A stretch of DNA of 64,000 bases from Fodinibacter sp963747405 (GTDB lineage Bacteria > Actinomycetota > Actinomycetes > Actinomycetales > Dermatophilaceae): positions 56,469 to 120,468 of the forward strand of contig CAVVFG010000015.1 of NCBI GenBank assembly GCA_963747405.1. Direction: 5' to 3'. Below the pieces are notes generated by a model. The model saw nothing but the letters and a program-made list of their open reading frames with translations, had not been told where the DNA came from and searched no databases. Shown piece by piece: positions 51,610 through 59,592 of the stretch. The position numbers and the translations under genes were made by a program. The first letter of the stretch is position 1, and each line of letters opens with the position of its first letter.

Positions 51610-52998
51610 TCAGGCGCCGGTCACCATCCACCGGTCGGTGCGCACCCGTAGCCACATCAGCGTGCCGCGCACAGACATGAAGGCGGTGAAGGCGACCCAC
51701 AGCCACACCACGGCGTTCACCTGGCCGCGGGTGCTGCCGCCCTCGAGCAGCCAGCCGCCGGCGAGGTGCACGCCGAGGATGAGGGGCAGGTACGCGAGCA
51801 GGGTGCCCACCATGGCACGGGCCAGCCACGGGCCGTCGCCGGCACCGATCAGAACGCCGTCGACGACGAAGACGAAGCCGGACAGCGGCTGGCCAAGCGC
51901 CACCACGACCAGGCCCCCGGCGATGGCCTCCTGCACGGCGCGGTCGGGGGTGAAGAACGGGCCGAGCACCGGTGCCAGCAGGAGCAGCAGGATGCCGAGC
52001 ACCGTGCCGACGAGCACTCCCCAGCGCACCACGAGGGAGGTCGCCTCGCGGGTGCGGTCCACCTCTCCCGCGCCCAGCGCCCTGCCCGTGATCGCCTGGG
52101 CCGCGATGGCCAGCGCATCGAGGGCGAACGCGAGGAAGGTCCAGATGGTGGCCGTCACCTGGTAGGCGGCCAGGGGTACGTCGCCGAGGCCGGCGGCGAC
52201 CCAGGTGGTCACCAGCAGCACCGCGCGCAGGGCGAGGGTGCGCACGAGCAGCGGGACGCCCCCGCGAGCCGCGGCGAGCACCCGCCCCGGGTGGGCGCGC
52301 AGCGGCACCGCCGTGCGTGCGGCATACCGCACCAGCACCAGCACGAGCGAAGTTGCCATCAGGGTCTGGGCGATGACCGTGCCCCACGCGGAGCCGCCGA
52401 TGCCCCAGTGCAGGCCGTGCACGAACCACACGTTCAGGGCGATGTTGAGGCTGAACCCGCCGACGGCGGCGGCGAGCGGTGTGCGGGTATCCTGCAGGCC
52501 GCGCAGCACGCCGGTGGTGGCGAGGACGACGAGCATGGCGGGGATGCCGAGTGCCGAGATCCGCAGGTAGGTCACCGCCTGGCCGATGGCCTCCGCCGAG
52601 GCGCCGAAGACGTCGGCGACCGGGGCGGCGAACAACGCGAGGAGGGCGGCGGTCGCGGCTCCCAGGGTGATCGCCAGCCAGGTGCCGTCGATGCCTGCGG
52701 CGATGGCCCCGGCGCGCGAGCCGCCGCCGAGCTGGCGGGCCACCACGGCTGTGGTGCCGTAGGCCAGGAAGACGAAGATGTTGGCCGAGGTGAGCAGCAC
52801 GGCGCTCGCCACCCCCAGGCCGGCCAGCTGGCTGACGCCCAGTCGGCCGACGATGGCGGCGTCGGCGAGCAGGAACAGCGGCTCGGCAACGAGCGCGAGG
52901 AAGGCCGGCACCGCGAGCCGGAGCACCTCGCGGTGCTGGCTCACCGCGGGTCGGCCGGGGGCGGGGTCGCTCCCCGGCATCGGTCGGTCCTCGCTCAC
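51610..52998 (-). CDS. MATE family efflux transporter (DinF-like)
   Basis: This 462-residue transporter has 12 hydrophobic segments in two repeats. The first repeat has LADAAIVGRLGVSQLAGLGVAS and AYGTTAVVARQLGGG; the second has AIAAQAITGRALGAGEVDRTREA, all typical of the DinF branch of the MATE family, which exports cationic compounds by Na+ or H+ antiport. I place the start at GTG 52998, where AACAGT lies 7 nt upstream; a GTG at 53007 and an ATG at 52980 are alternatives. It converges with the gamma-glutamyltransferase gene. Confidence 0.88.
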   Translation of the reverse strand: MSEDRPMPGSDPAPGRPAVSQHREVLRLAVPAFLALVAEPLFLLADAAIVGRLGVSQLAGLGVASAVLLTSANIFVFLAYGTTAVVARQLGGGSRAGAIAAGIDGTWLAITLGAATAALLALFAAPVADVFGASAEAIGQAVTYLRISALGIPAMLVVLATTGVLRGLQDTRTPLAAAVGGFSLNIALNVWFVHGLHWGIGGSAWGTVIAQTLMATSLVLVLVRYAARTAVPLRAHPGRVLAAARGGVPLLVRTLALRAVLLVTTWVAAGLGDVPLAAYQVTATIWTFLAFALDALAIAAQAITGRALGAGEVDRTREATSLVVRWGVLVGTVLGILLLLLAPVLGPFFTPDRAVQEAIAGGLVVVALGQPLSGFVFVVDGVLIGAGDGPWLARAMVGTLLAYLPLILGVHLAGGWLLEGGSTRGQVNAVVWLWVAFTAFMSVRGTLMWLRVRTDRWMVTGA

Positions 52999-53082
52999 GC
53001 ACGGCACTGTTCCACGACGACGTTCCTGGTGCCGCCGCGGGCTCCGGCGCGCCCACCCGGCGAGACACCGCCACGGCCGCCT

Positions 53083-53160
53083 CTCGCGAAGTCAGGCGCA
53101 CTTCGCCGACTCAGGGCCGGATACGCCCCTGACCTCGCGAAGTGCCCCTGACTTCGCGAG
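53083..53160. repeat. Long near-perfect palindrome behind the alkylation-repair gene
   Basis: Arms 53083-53096 and 53147-53160 are perfect 14-mers (CTCGCGAAGTCAGG and complement). After a 1-nt bulge they continue as GCACTTCGC/GCGAAGTGC (53098-53106, 53137-53145). It starts 5 nt after the stop at 53165 and probably ends that transcript. The AAGTC(A/G)GG core recalls the palindromes at 23.7/25.3 and 41.1 kb. Confidence 0.8.
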
Positions 53161-53164
53161 GTGG

Positions 53165-53893
53165 TCACAGGTGCTTGAGGGCCTCGCGCCGGGACAGGCC
53201 GCTGAGCCGGTCGCCGCGCGACTCCACGAAGGCGCGCACCCAGCCGGGGTCGACGCGGGCGTGCTGGCGCAGCGCCCATCCGACGGCCTTGCGGATGAAG
53301 AACTCGCGCCCGAACGCCGACCCCTCGAGGTTGGCGTCGATGACGTCGGCGAGCAGCTCGAGGTCGGTCTGCTCACGGTGCTTGAGCTGCGCCAGGATCG
53401 CCGTGCGCCGCACCCAGAGGTGGCCGTCAACGGCATCCGTTCTCAGCAAAGGTGTCGCGATTTGCCTGTGCCGCAACAGGATCGGACCCACCCGGTCAGC
53501 GGCCAGCACGTCGACGTAGTCCCACCACGCACCGGTCACGACGAGGTGCCGGTAGAGCGAGAGCGCCCGCGGGTCCTGCCACGCCCGAGCCGCCCGGTGA
53601 CCGGTCAGTGCGATGGCGGCGTAGCGCTCCTCGCGGTGGGTCGCGCCGTCCCAGAGCGCCCGCACGTCGGCCTGCCACGCCCCGCGCGAGGCGGGAGTGA
53701 GCGCGGGGTCGGCAAGCAGTGGCCGCAGCAGGGCCTGCAGCCCCGCCGACGTCAGCCCGCGGTACGGCATCGCCGACTTCATGTAGCGCTGCTGCCCGGC
53801 GGCACGCTCGGGGTCGCCGGCGCCGGCGAGCGCGCGTCGCACGGCCACCACCAGGGCGGAGTCGGGTGCGGCGGCGGTGGTCATGGCAGCCAT
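53165..53893 (-). CDS. DNA alkylation repair protein (AlkD/AlkC-like HEAT repeat)
   Basis: This 242-residue all-helical protein belongs to the DNA alkylation repair family, whose AlkD members remove bulky or positively charged alkyl bases. Family stretches are QQRYMKSAMPYRGLTSAGL, GATHREERYAAIALTGH, WWDYVDVLAADRVG, LWVRRTAILAQLKHREQTDLELL and FFIRKAVGWALRQHARVDPGWVRAFVE. The start is the first of two ATGs (53893 or 53884); a TCGGAT box 6 nt before 53893 slightly favours it. It is followed by a palindromic terminator. Confidence 0.9.
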   Translation of the reverse strand: MAAMTTAAAPDSALVVAVRRALAGAGDPERAAGQQRYMKSAMPYRGLTSAGLQALLRPLLADPALTPASRGAWQADVRALWDGATHREERYAAIALTGHRAARAWQDPRALSLYRHLVVTGAWWDYVDVLAADRVGPILLRHRQIATPLLRTDAVDGHLWVRRTAILAQLKHREQTDLELLADVIDANLEGSAFGREFFIRKAVGWALRQHARVDPGWVRAFVESRGDRLSGLSRREALKHL

Positions 53894-53927
53894 CGCGGCA
53901 TCCGAGTCGGACAGGGCAGGACGAACC

Positions 53928-55154
53928 TCAGGCGAGCCCGAGCTCGGCGGCCTCTTCCCACAGCTCGTCGCGCACCTGCGGGTGGGCGGCGTCGCGGATG
54001 ATGTGCCGGCACTGGGCCTGCTGGTCGTAGCCCCACAGCTCGGCGATGCCGTTCTCGGTGACGATCGCGCTCTGCTGGAAGCTGGTGACCGGCTCGTCGA
54101 CCAGCGGCACCACGGTCGACACGTTCGCCTTCGGGTGCCAGGAGCGCAGGGCGATGAAGGACTGCCCACCCGGGGAGTGCAGCGCCCCGACGATGAAGTC
54201 GGTCTGCCCACCGAAGCCGGAGTAGATCCGCGCGTTGATCCGCGAGGCGTTCGCCTGCCCGAAGAGGTCGACCTCGAGCGCGGTGTTGACCGAGGTCATC
54301 ATCCGCTGCTGCGCGATCAGGCCGGGGTCGTTGGTGTGCTCGGTGCGCATCATCCGCACCCGGTGGTTGCCGTCGAGCCAGTCGTAGAGCTCGCGCGAGC
54401 CGAAGAGGAACGACGCCGTGAGCGGGTGGTGCGGGTCGAGTGCCCCCACCCGGTCGAGCTCGAGCACCCCGTCGGAGAACATCTCGGTCCACACCCGCAG
54501 CCCGCGTCGCCCGGTGAGCGCGTTGAGCGTCGCGTCGGGCACGCCGCCGATGCCCATCTGCAGGGTGGCGCCGTCGCTGACCCGGCTGGCGACCTTCTCG
54601 CCGATGGCGGCGCTGTCGGCATCCGGCGCCCGTGGGTCGTGCGCCGGCAACGGCTCGGAGACCTCGATCGCCACGTCGACCGCCTCGACCGGCACCTGCG
54701 CGTCACCGAAGGTGTAGGGCATCTGGTCGTTGATGACGGCCACGACGCGGCCGGAGCGCTGGCGGCATCCTTCGATGGCGGCCGGGAGCACGTTGACCTC
54801 GATGCCCAGGCTGAGCTGCCCGTCGCGCGGCGGGGCGCAGTGGATGATGACGACGTCCGGCGGGATGCGCCGCCGCAGCAGCACGGGCACCAGCGACAGG
54901 CGGCTGGGCACGTAGGACAGGTCGGAGTGCCGTCGCATGCCGGCTCCGACGAAGCACGTCTCGGCGGTCACGCCCTCGCGGTCGGGGATGCCGGGAGGCG
55001 CGTTGAGGGCGTGGATGGTGTAGGTGTCCTTGTTCTCGTCGAGCGCCCGCACGGCCGGCCACGGCACGGACAGGTTGCCGGAGACGACGACCCGGGGTTT
55101 TCCCGGGAGGGTGGCGAACAGGCGGCCGAGCTCATCGATGGTGACGATCCTCAT
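53928..55154 (-). CDS. Acetyl-CoA hydrolase/transferase (CoA transferase family)
   Basis: This 408-residue protein resembles the Cat1/4-hydroxybutyrate CoA-transferase family, which moves CoA between acids. It shows VVVSGNLSVPWPAVRALDE, a central MGIGGVPDATLNALTGRRGLRVWTEM-type stretch (key part GIGGVPDATL), HTEMFSDGV-like WTEMFSDGVLELD, and YSGFGGQTDFIVGALHSPGG near the C-terminus. RSWHPKANVSTVVP follows. Substrate acid unknown. ATG 55154 is chosen from family length; ATGs 12 nt or less further upstream behind GGGGGG are equally possible. It is a single gene, followed by the alkylation-repair gene. Confidence 0.88.
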   Translation of the reverse strand: MRIVTIDELGRLFATLPGKPRVVVSGNLSVPWPAVRALDENKDTYTIHALNAPPGIPDREGVTAETCFVGAGMRRHSDLSYVPSRLSLVPVLLRRRIPPDVVIIHCAPPRDGQLSLGIEVNVLPAAIEGCRQRSGRVVAVINDQMPYTFGDAQVPVEAVDVAIEVSEPLPAHDPRAPDADSAAIGEKVASRVSDGATLQMGIGGVPDATLNALTGRRGLRVWTEMFSDGVLELDRVGALDPHHPLTASFLFGSRELYDWLDGNHRVRMMRTEHTNDPGLIAQQRMMTSVNTALEVDLFGQANASRINARIYSGFGGQTDFIVGALHSPGGQSFIALRSWHPKANVSTVVPLVDEPVTSFQQSAIVTENGIAELWGYDQQAQCRHIIRDAAHPQVRDELWEEAAELGLA

Positions 55155-55301
55155 GGGTGCCATCATCGTCCCCCCGGCCGATTCCGTCAGGTGAGGTTCG
55201 ACTGACCTTGCTGCCAGAGCCTCGGATGCCGGGTGCGCGCCGGCGCTGACGCGCACGGTTGGCGAGAGTGCGTCATCGGGCCCGCGTGCCGGGCAGCGGC
55301 C

Positions 55302-55307
55302 TACCGT
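55302..55307 (+). promoter_or_regulatory. -10 box of the DUF2277 gene (leaderless)
   Basis: TACCGT lies 6 nt before ATG 55314. Confidence 0.55.
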
Positions 55308-55313
55308 GGGGGT

Positions 55314-55589
55314 ATGTGCCGCAGCATCCGACCCCTGAACAACTTCGCGCCCCCGGCCACGACCGACGAGGTGCGCGCCGCCGCCCTGCAGTACGTGCGC
55401 AAGGTGAGTGGCACGACCAAGCCGTCGGCCGCGAACCAGGAGGCCTTCGACCGGGCGGTCGAGGAGGTCGCCCACGCGACCGCCCACCTGCTCGACGCGC
55501 TGGTGACGACCGCCCCGCCGAAGGACCGCGAGGTGGAGGCGGCCAAGGCCAGGGCGCGCAGTGCGGAACGCTACGGCCGGGCCGGCTGA
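55314..55589 (+). CDS. DUF2277 family protein
   Basis: This 91-residue protein begins MCRSIRPLNNFAPPATTDEVRAAALQYVRKVSGTTKPS, the conserved N-terminus of DUF2277. It goes on with NQEAFDRAVEEVAHATAHLLDAL, a helical part, and a basic C-terminus. Members are widespread in actinobacteria and often annotated only as hypothetical; some share similarity with helix-turn regions of unknown role. It stands alone before the dnaB upstream region. Confidence 0.85.
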   Translation: MCRSIRPLNNFAPPATTDEVRAAALQYVRKVSGTTKPSAANQEAFDRAVEEVAHATAHLLDALVTTAPPKDREVEAAKARARSAERYGRAG

Positions 55590-56072
55590 GGCGCACTCCG
55601 GCGCGAGGCGGCGGGGGACGGCTGCGACACGCCAGGGGACGGGACCGGTTCCGGTGGCCGTCCGGGTGTCGGCCGGAGCCGGTCGTACCCGCGGGTAACG
55701 AGGTGTGACGGCGTCCCGGCTCCCCCATGACATGTGGACCGGGACACGCCCGAGACTTTCTCGGGTGCACATGGGGTGGATGGCGTTCCTGCAGGTCAGC
55801 CGTCTCTGCGGGGTCGTGCGGACGCGTTGTCCACAGGCTTCTCCACGTGCTGTGCACACGGCATCCGGGCGTTTTGCACACGTTGTCCCCAGGTTGTGCA
55901 CACCGAATTGAGCGATGTCCCGGCCCTGGCTTGGAGGTCCGGGCCGGTGCCCCTACGGTGACTCGCGGCGGGATGTCGGTGTCCTCTGGTCTGCTTCTCA
56001 TGTGGGCCGGCCGGCCCGCCCGCAGCAGTGGTCAGTCGAGCCCGGCGCATGCCGGATGTGAGGGGTGAGCGG
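55590..56072. other. Intergenic region upstream of dnaB
   Basis: About 480 nt without a supportable gene. Its main feature is a cluster of DnaA-box-like 9-mers between 55827 and 55902. The sequence TGTGGACCG at 55735-55743 is a further imperfect box on the other strand. Some GTG/ATG codons in frame with dnaB lie near 56028-56049 but lack ribosome binding sites. Confidence 0.7.
55827..55902 (+). promoter_or_regulatory. Cluster of DnaA-box-like sites
   Basis: In 76 nt there are TTGTCCACA (55827-55835, identical to the Streptomyces-type consensus), CTGTGCACA (55850-55858), TTTTGCACA (55872-55880), TTGTCCCCA (55883-55891) and TTGTGCACA (55894-55902), all in the same orientation. They lie about 170 nt before the dnaB start. 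DnaA control of dnaB, or a DnaA-titrating or reactivating site, is possible. Confidence 0.6.
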
Positions 56073-57446
56073 GTGTCCATCGCGGAGCTGAGCGCGGCGT
56101 TCGGCGGGCCCAGCGATGGGCGTGCCGACGACCGGGTGCCACCGCAGGACCTGCACGCCGAGCAGTCGGTGCTCGGGTCGATGCTCATCAACAAGGACGC
56201 CATCGCCGACTGCCTCGAGGCGGTCAAGGCCCACGACTTCTACCGGCCGGCGCACGAGCTGATCTTCGATGCCGTGCTAGACCTGTTCGGTCGGGGCGAG
56301 CCGGCAGACGCGATCACCGTCGCCGACGAGCTCGGGAAGCGCGGTGACCTGACCCGCATCGGCGGCCAGGCCTACCTGCACCAGCTGATCCAGTCGGTGC
56401 CCACCGCAGCCAATGCCGGCTACTACGCCGAGATCGTGCACGAGCGGGCCGTGCTGCGCCGCCTGGTCGAGGCGGGCACCCGCATCGTGCAGATGGGCTA
56501 CGCGCAGGGCGAGGGAGACATCGACGACATCGTCAACCGCGCCCAGGCGGAGGTCTACTCCGTGGCGGAAAAGCGCGGCGGCGAGGACTACAACGTGCTC
56601 GGCGACCTGCTGAACGAGACGATGGAGGAGATCGAGGCCGCCTCCGGGCGCACCGACGACCTGATCGGGGTGCCGACCGGCTTCATCGAGCTCGACCAGC
56701 TCACCAACGGTCTGCACCCGGGCCAGATGATCGTCGTCGCGGCGAGGCCCGCCGTCGGCAAGTCGACCCTGGGGATCGACATCGCCCGCGCGGCCGCGAT
56801 CAAGCACAACATGGCGGCGGCGGTGTTCTCGCTCGAGATGAGCCGCACCGAGATCACCATGCGCATCCTGTCGGCCGAGGCCACCATCCAGCTCCAGGAC
56901 CTGCGCAAGGGGCTGAAGAACCAGGAGCAGTGGACCAAGCTGGCCCGGATCATGGGCAAGATCTCCAACGCCCCGCTGTTCATCGACGACAGCCCGAACA
57001 TGTCGCTGATGGAGATCCGCGCCAAGTGCCGCCGGCTCAAGCAGCAGCACAACCTGCGCCTCGTCGTCATCGACTACCTGCAGCTGATGACCTCGGGGAA
57101 GAAGGTCGAGTCGCGCCAGCAGGAGGTGGCCGAGTTCTCCCGTGCACTCAAGCTGCTCGCCAAGGAGCTCGAGGTGCCGGTCATCGCGATCAGCCAGCTC
57201 AACCGCGGGCCCGAGCAGCGCACCGACAAGCGCCCGCAGATGTCCGACCTCAGAGAGAGCGGGTCGATCGAGCAAGACGCGGACGTCGTCATCCTTCTGC
57301 ACCGCGACCGCTCCGACCCCGAGCGCGACGGGGAGGCCGACATCATCGTGGCCAAACACCGCAACGGCCCCACCAAGGACATCATCCTGGCCTTTCAGGG
57401 GCACTACTCGCGGTTCAACAACATGGCCCGCGACGGCGGCTTCTAG
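56073..57446 (+). CDS. dnaB: Replicative DNA helicase DnaB
   Basis: DnaB is the hexameric helicase that unwinds the fork. The 457-residue product has the N-terminal DnaB domain (PPQDLHAEQSVLGSMLINKDAIADCLE), a linker, and the RecA-like domain with VVAARPAVGKSTLGIDIARAAA, FSLEMSRTEITMRILSAEA, LRLVVIDYLQLM and SDLRESGSIEQDADVVILLHRD. No intein interrupts it, in contrast to several mycobacteria. GTG 56073 is chosen because GAGGGGTGAG lies at good spacing; ATG 56049 and GTG 56028 have none. Its neighbourhood to ssb-rpsR-rplI at the other window end is looser than the usual tight linkage. Confidence 0.96.
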   Translation: MSIAELSAAFGGPSDGRADDRVPPQDLHAEQSVLGSMLINKDAIADCLEAVKAHDFYRPAHELIFDAVLDLFGRGEPADAITVADELGKRGDLTRIGGQAYLHQLIQSVPTAANAGYYAEIVHERAVLRRLVEAGTRIVQMGYAQGEGDIDDIVNRAQAEVYSVAEKRGGEDYNVLGDLLNETMEEIEAASGRTDDLIGVPTGFIELDQLTNGLHPGQMIVVAARPAVGKSTLGIDIARAAAIKHNMAAAVFSLEMSRTEITMRILSAEATIQLQDLRKGLKNQEQWTKLARIMGKISNAPLFIDDSPNMSLMEIRAKCRRLKQQHNLRLVVIDYLQLMTSGKKVESRQQEVAEFSRALKLLAKELEVPVIAISQLNRGPEQRTDKRPQMSDLRESGSIEQDADVVILLHRDRSDPERDGEADIIVAKHRNGPTKDIILAFQGHYSRFNNMARDGGF

Positions 57447-57727
57447 TGTCGAGATGCAGCGAAGACTTCTGTCGAGATGCACTCGAAACTGAAATATGGC
57501 ATCGCGTTATGGGAGCGGGCTTGGCGCGCGTCTTCGCTTATGGACGCCCGTACTCCTAGCGCCGAACCGGCCGAGCCAGGTTACTGAGCGCTTCGGCCGT
57601 CCCACCACCCGACGAGGCCTTGCCCTGAGGGCCACGGGCAAGGGAGTCGTCCTCGAGGACGGGCATCCCTCGCGCGTCGCTGTTTACCGGATCTGCCTAT
57701 GGTCGGACGGTTGCGATCCGGCGCTTG
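57447..57727. other. Intergenic region between dnaB and the toxin-antitoxin genes
   Basis: About 280 nt with lower GC than its surroundings. It begins with two copies of TGTCGAGATGCA (57447-57458 and 57470-57481). AGCGAAGAC (57458-57466) has an inverted copy at 57530-57538, which could close a weak terminator for dnaB. No coding region is supported; the change of composition suggests a junction of acquired DNA. Confidence 0.6.
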
Positions 57728-57746
57728 TGGCGCCACAATGGCGCCA
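57728..57746 (+). promoter_or_regulatory. vapBC promoter and operator
   Basis: Two copies of the self-complementary 8-mer TGGCGCCA (57728-57735 and 57739-57746) are separated by CAA. The possible -10 box CACAAT (57734-57739) lies 6 nt before ATG 57746, so the operator overlaps the promoter, as expected for autoregulation by a VapBC complex. Confidence 0.65.
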
Positions 57747-57976
57747 TGCCCAGTGTTCAGATCAAGGACGTCCCTGAGAGCACCCATGCGGTGTTGCGCC
57801 AACGGGCTGCAGCCGCGCATCAGTCGCTGCAGGAGTACCTGCGTTCCCGGCTGATCGCCGAGGCCAGCCAGCCCACGTTGGAGGAGGTCTTGGACCGGGC
57901 CGGCGGCCGATCCGGCGGGTCGGTCTCGCTCGCGGACGCGGTCAAGACTGTGCAGGGGGATCGTGCTCGTCGTTGA
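57746..57976 (+). CDS. Antitoxin of a VapBC module (FitA/RHH-like)
   Basis: This 76-residue antitoxin starts MPSVQIKDVPESTHAVLRQRAAAAHQSLQEYLRSRL, a ribbon-helix-helix DNA-binding domain of the FitA/VapB type. The C-terminal part (PTLEEVLDRAGGRSGGSVSLADAV) would bind and block the toxin. Its end overlaps the toxin start by 14 nt. It is probably leaderless and self-regulated through the twin palindromes in front of it. Confidence 0.88.
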   Translation: MPSVQIKDVPESTHAVLRQRAAAAHQSLQEYLRSRLIAEASQPTLEEVLDRAGGRSGGSVSLADAVKTVQGDRARR

Positions 57977-58364
57977 CGCCAGCGTCCTTGCGGTCGCGTT
58001 GGCCGATGACGGCCCGGATGGGGATGCCGCTCGCACCCGGCTGCGGGGTGAGAGGTTGGCCGCGCCAGAGCTGGTCGACCTCGAGGTCGCCTCGGTGTTA
58101 CGTCGCCAGAACCGGGCGGGGATGCTCGACAACCGCCGGGCGAACCTGGCCATGACCGACCTGGGGGCGCTGCCGATGCACCGCGCCGCACACCTGGCCC
58201 TGCTGCCCCGCTGTTGGGAGTTGCGGGACAACTTGACCACCTACGACGCCGCCTACGTCGCCCTGGCCGAGGTGCTGGACGCGACGCTGCTGACCGGCGA
58301 CCGGCGGCTTGCCCATGCGGCCAGCCCCACCTGCACCATCGAGCTACTCAGAACGTCTCGCTGA
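57963..58364 (+). CDS. PIN-domain ribonuclease toxin VapC
   Basis: This 133-residue PIN-domain protein is the toxin of the module; VapC proteins cleave tRNA or rRNA. The acidic active-site residues are visible in MLVVDASVLAVAL, APELVDLEVASVLRR, TTYDAAYVALAEVL and LLTGDRRLAHA. All four conserved positions are intact, so it is probably functional. GTG 57963 lies inside the end of the antitoxin gene. The pair sits at the edge of an accessory region between dnaB and PadR systems. Confidence 0.9.
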   Translation: MLVVDASVLAVALADDGPDGDAARTRLRGERLAAPELVDLEVASVLRRQNRAGMLDNRRANLAMTDLGALPMHRAAHLALLPRCWELRDNLTTYDAAYVALAEVLDATLLTGDRRLAHAASPTCTIELLRTSR

Positions 58365-58478
58365 GCCACGAGGAACTAGATGAGGTACCCGGCCATGACT
58401 TCTCCTTCTCCACCGGCGGACCAGACGCCCGCGGTCGCCTGCTCTGCGGCGCGAGTCGGGGACCGGTATGTGGCGAGC

Positions 58479-58898
58479 TCAGCCGGGCGAGAGTCCGTGA
58501 CGCGCACGGCGCAGGAGCACCTGATGCAACCCGGTGGTGAAGACCCACACCACGAGCAGCCACATCAGTGCCTGGTTGCCGAGGTCGAAGCGCCGATCCA
58601 CCAGGAGCACCGCACCGGTGAACAGTGCCGTGATGAGCAGGTAGGTGCCCACGGCCACGCGCTCCTTGCCCTTCATGACCGCTGAGTTCTTGTGGAACTC
58701 CGCGCCGAGGTCCTCGGGGGCGCCAAAGGATCCCAGCGCCGAGGCGAAGGCGTCCTCGACGGTGGCACCGGCGTCTATGCGGCCCTGAGCGCTGGTGCGC
58801 ACGTGGTCCTCGAGCTCGTCGAGGTGAGGGATGAGGTCGGGGTGAGTGGCGCGCAGGTGCCCGGCCCACTGGCCGATGAGGGCGTCAAGCGATGGCAT
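58479..58898 (-). CDS. Two-TM protein with HAAS-like domain, PadR partner
   Basis: This 139-residue protein has an N-terminal soluble helical part (SLDALIGQWAGHLRATHPDLIPHLDELEDHVRTSA, then VEDAFASALGSFGAPEDLGAEF), similar to HAAS/DUF1700 domains. Two C-terminal transmembrane helices follow (VAVGTYLLITALFTGAVLLV and ALMWLLVVWVFTTGLHQVLL). Such proteins are typically encoded with a PadR-like regulator, as here, where the genes overlap by 14 nt. Function unknown; some pairs control membrane or sporulation factors. Confidence 0.78.
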   Translation of the reverse strand: MPSLDALIGQWAGHLRATHPDLIPHLDELEDHVRTSAQGRIDAGATVEDAFASALGSFGAPEDLGAEFHKNSAVMKGKERVAVGTYLLITALFTGAVLLVDRRFDLGNQALMWLLVVWVFTTGLHQVLLRRARHGLSPG

Positions 58899-59238
58899 GG
58901 GTTCCTCCTGTGTACGGGCCGCGCAGGGCGGCCAGGGTCGATGAGATCAGGTCGAAGTCACGCGTCTGGGCGTCGAGGTGGTCGCCTCCGGCAGGAAGGA
59001 GGCGGTAGTACTTCCTGACCCGGCCGGCGTGCGAGGTTGCCTGGTAGTGCTCGATGTAGCGCCGGGATTCGAGGCGGTGCAGCAGCGGGTACAGCATCCC
59101 CTCGGTCCATTCGAGATGTCCGCCCGACGCCGCCAGAATGTCCTGCAGGATGGCGTAGCCGTAGCTGTCGCCCCTACGCAGGACGGCGAGCACGAGCGGC
59201 GTGGCGGACGCCGCCACGAGGTCCTTTGCGAGTTTCAC
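58885..59238 (-). CDS. PadR-family transcriptional regulator
   Basis: This 117-residue regulator has the PadR winged helix: LVAASATPLVLAVLRRGDSYGYAILQDI, then WTEGMLYPLLHRLESRRYIEHY and RVRKYYRLLPAGGDHLD, with a short C-terminal helix for dimerisation (PadR-s2 type). GTG 59238 has AAGGTGAG upstream. An inverted repeat about 25 nt before the start is a likely own operator. The 2-TM partner gene overlaps its end. Confidence 0.9.
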   Translation of the reverse strand: MKLAKDLVAASATPLVLAVLRRGDSYGYAILQDILAASGGHLEWTEGMLYPLLHRLESRRYIEHYQATSHAGRVRKYYRLLPAGGDHLDAQTRDFDLISSTLAALRGPYTGGTHAIA

Positions 59239-59263
59239 CGTGTCTCACCTTGTCGATGTCGGA

Positions 59264-59282
59264 TACCTAGAACTAGCAGGTA
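59264..59282 (-). promoter_or_regulatory. Possible operator of the padR/2-TM operon
   Basis: TACCT-n9-AGGTA is an inverted repeat just upstream of padR. TAGGTA within it on the minus strand could be the -10 region. Confidence 0.45.
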
Positions 59283-59592
59283 CCATACCCAGCAGTGCGA
59301 GGTATGGCAAAGCCGGCTAGGAAGCTGGCGTCGCGGGTCGCAGTCCGGTCGTGGATCCGGCGTATGTAGCCACTGAACCTCGGCGCTCGGGCGACGCCAG
59401 GTACGAAGGCGCCTTCCATGCCACGTGCCAGGCAATCGAGAAGCGAGGTCGCCATCGCACCGAAACGACCGACATCCGCCCCCCGGGCGGCTCGCTTCAT
59501 CGAGGCTCTCGCTGCCCGGGCGGGGGAGCGGCGGGACTCGAGGGGAGCGTTGTCCGACTCTTTCCCCGGCATCCCTGCTCCGCGACAGATGC
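59283..59592. other. Intergenic region between padR and the MFS exporter
   Basis: About 310 nt. Several open frames of 60-90 codons cross it in both directions but none has a recognisable domain or a convincing start. I see no hairpin strong enough to call a terminator. Confidence 0.5.
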
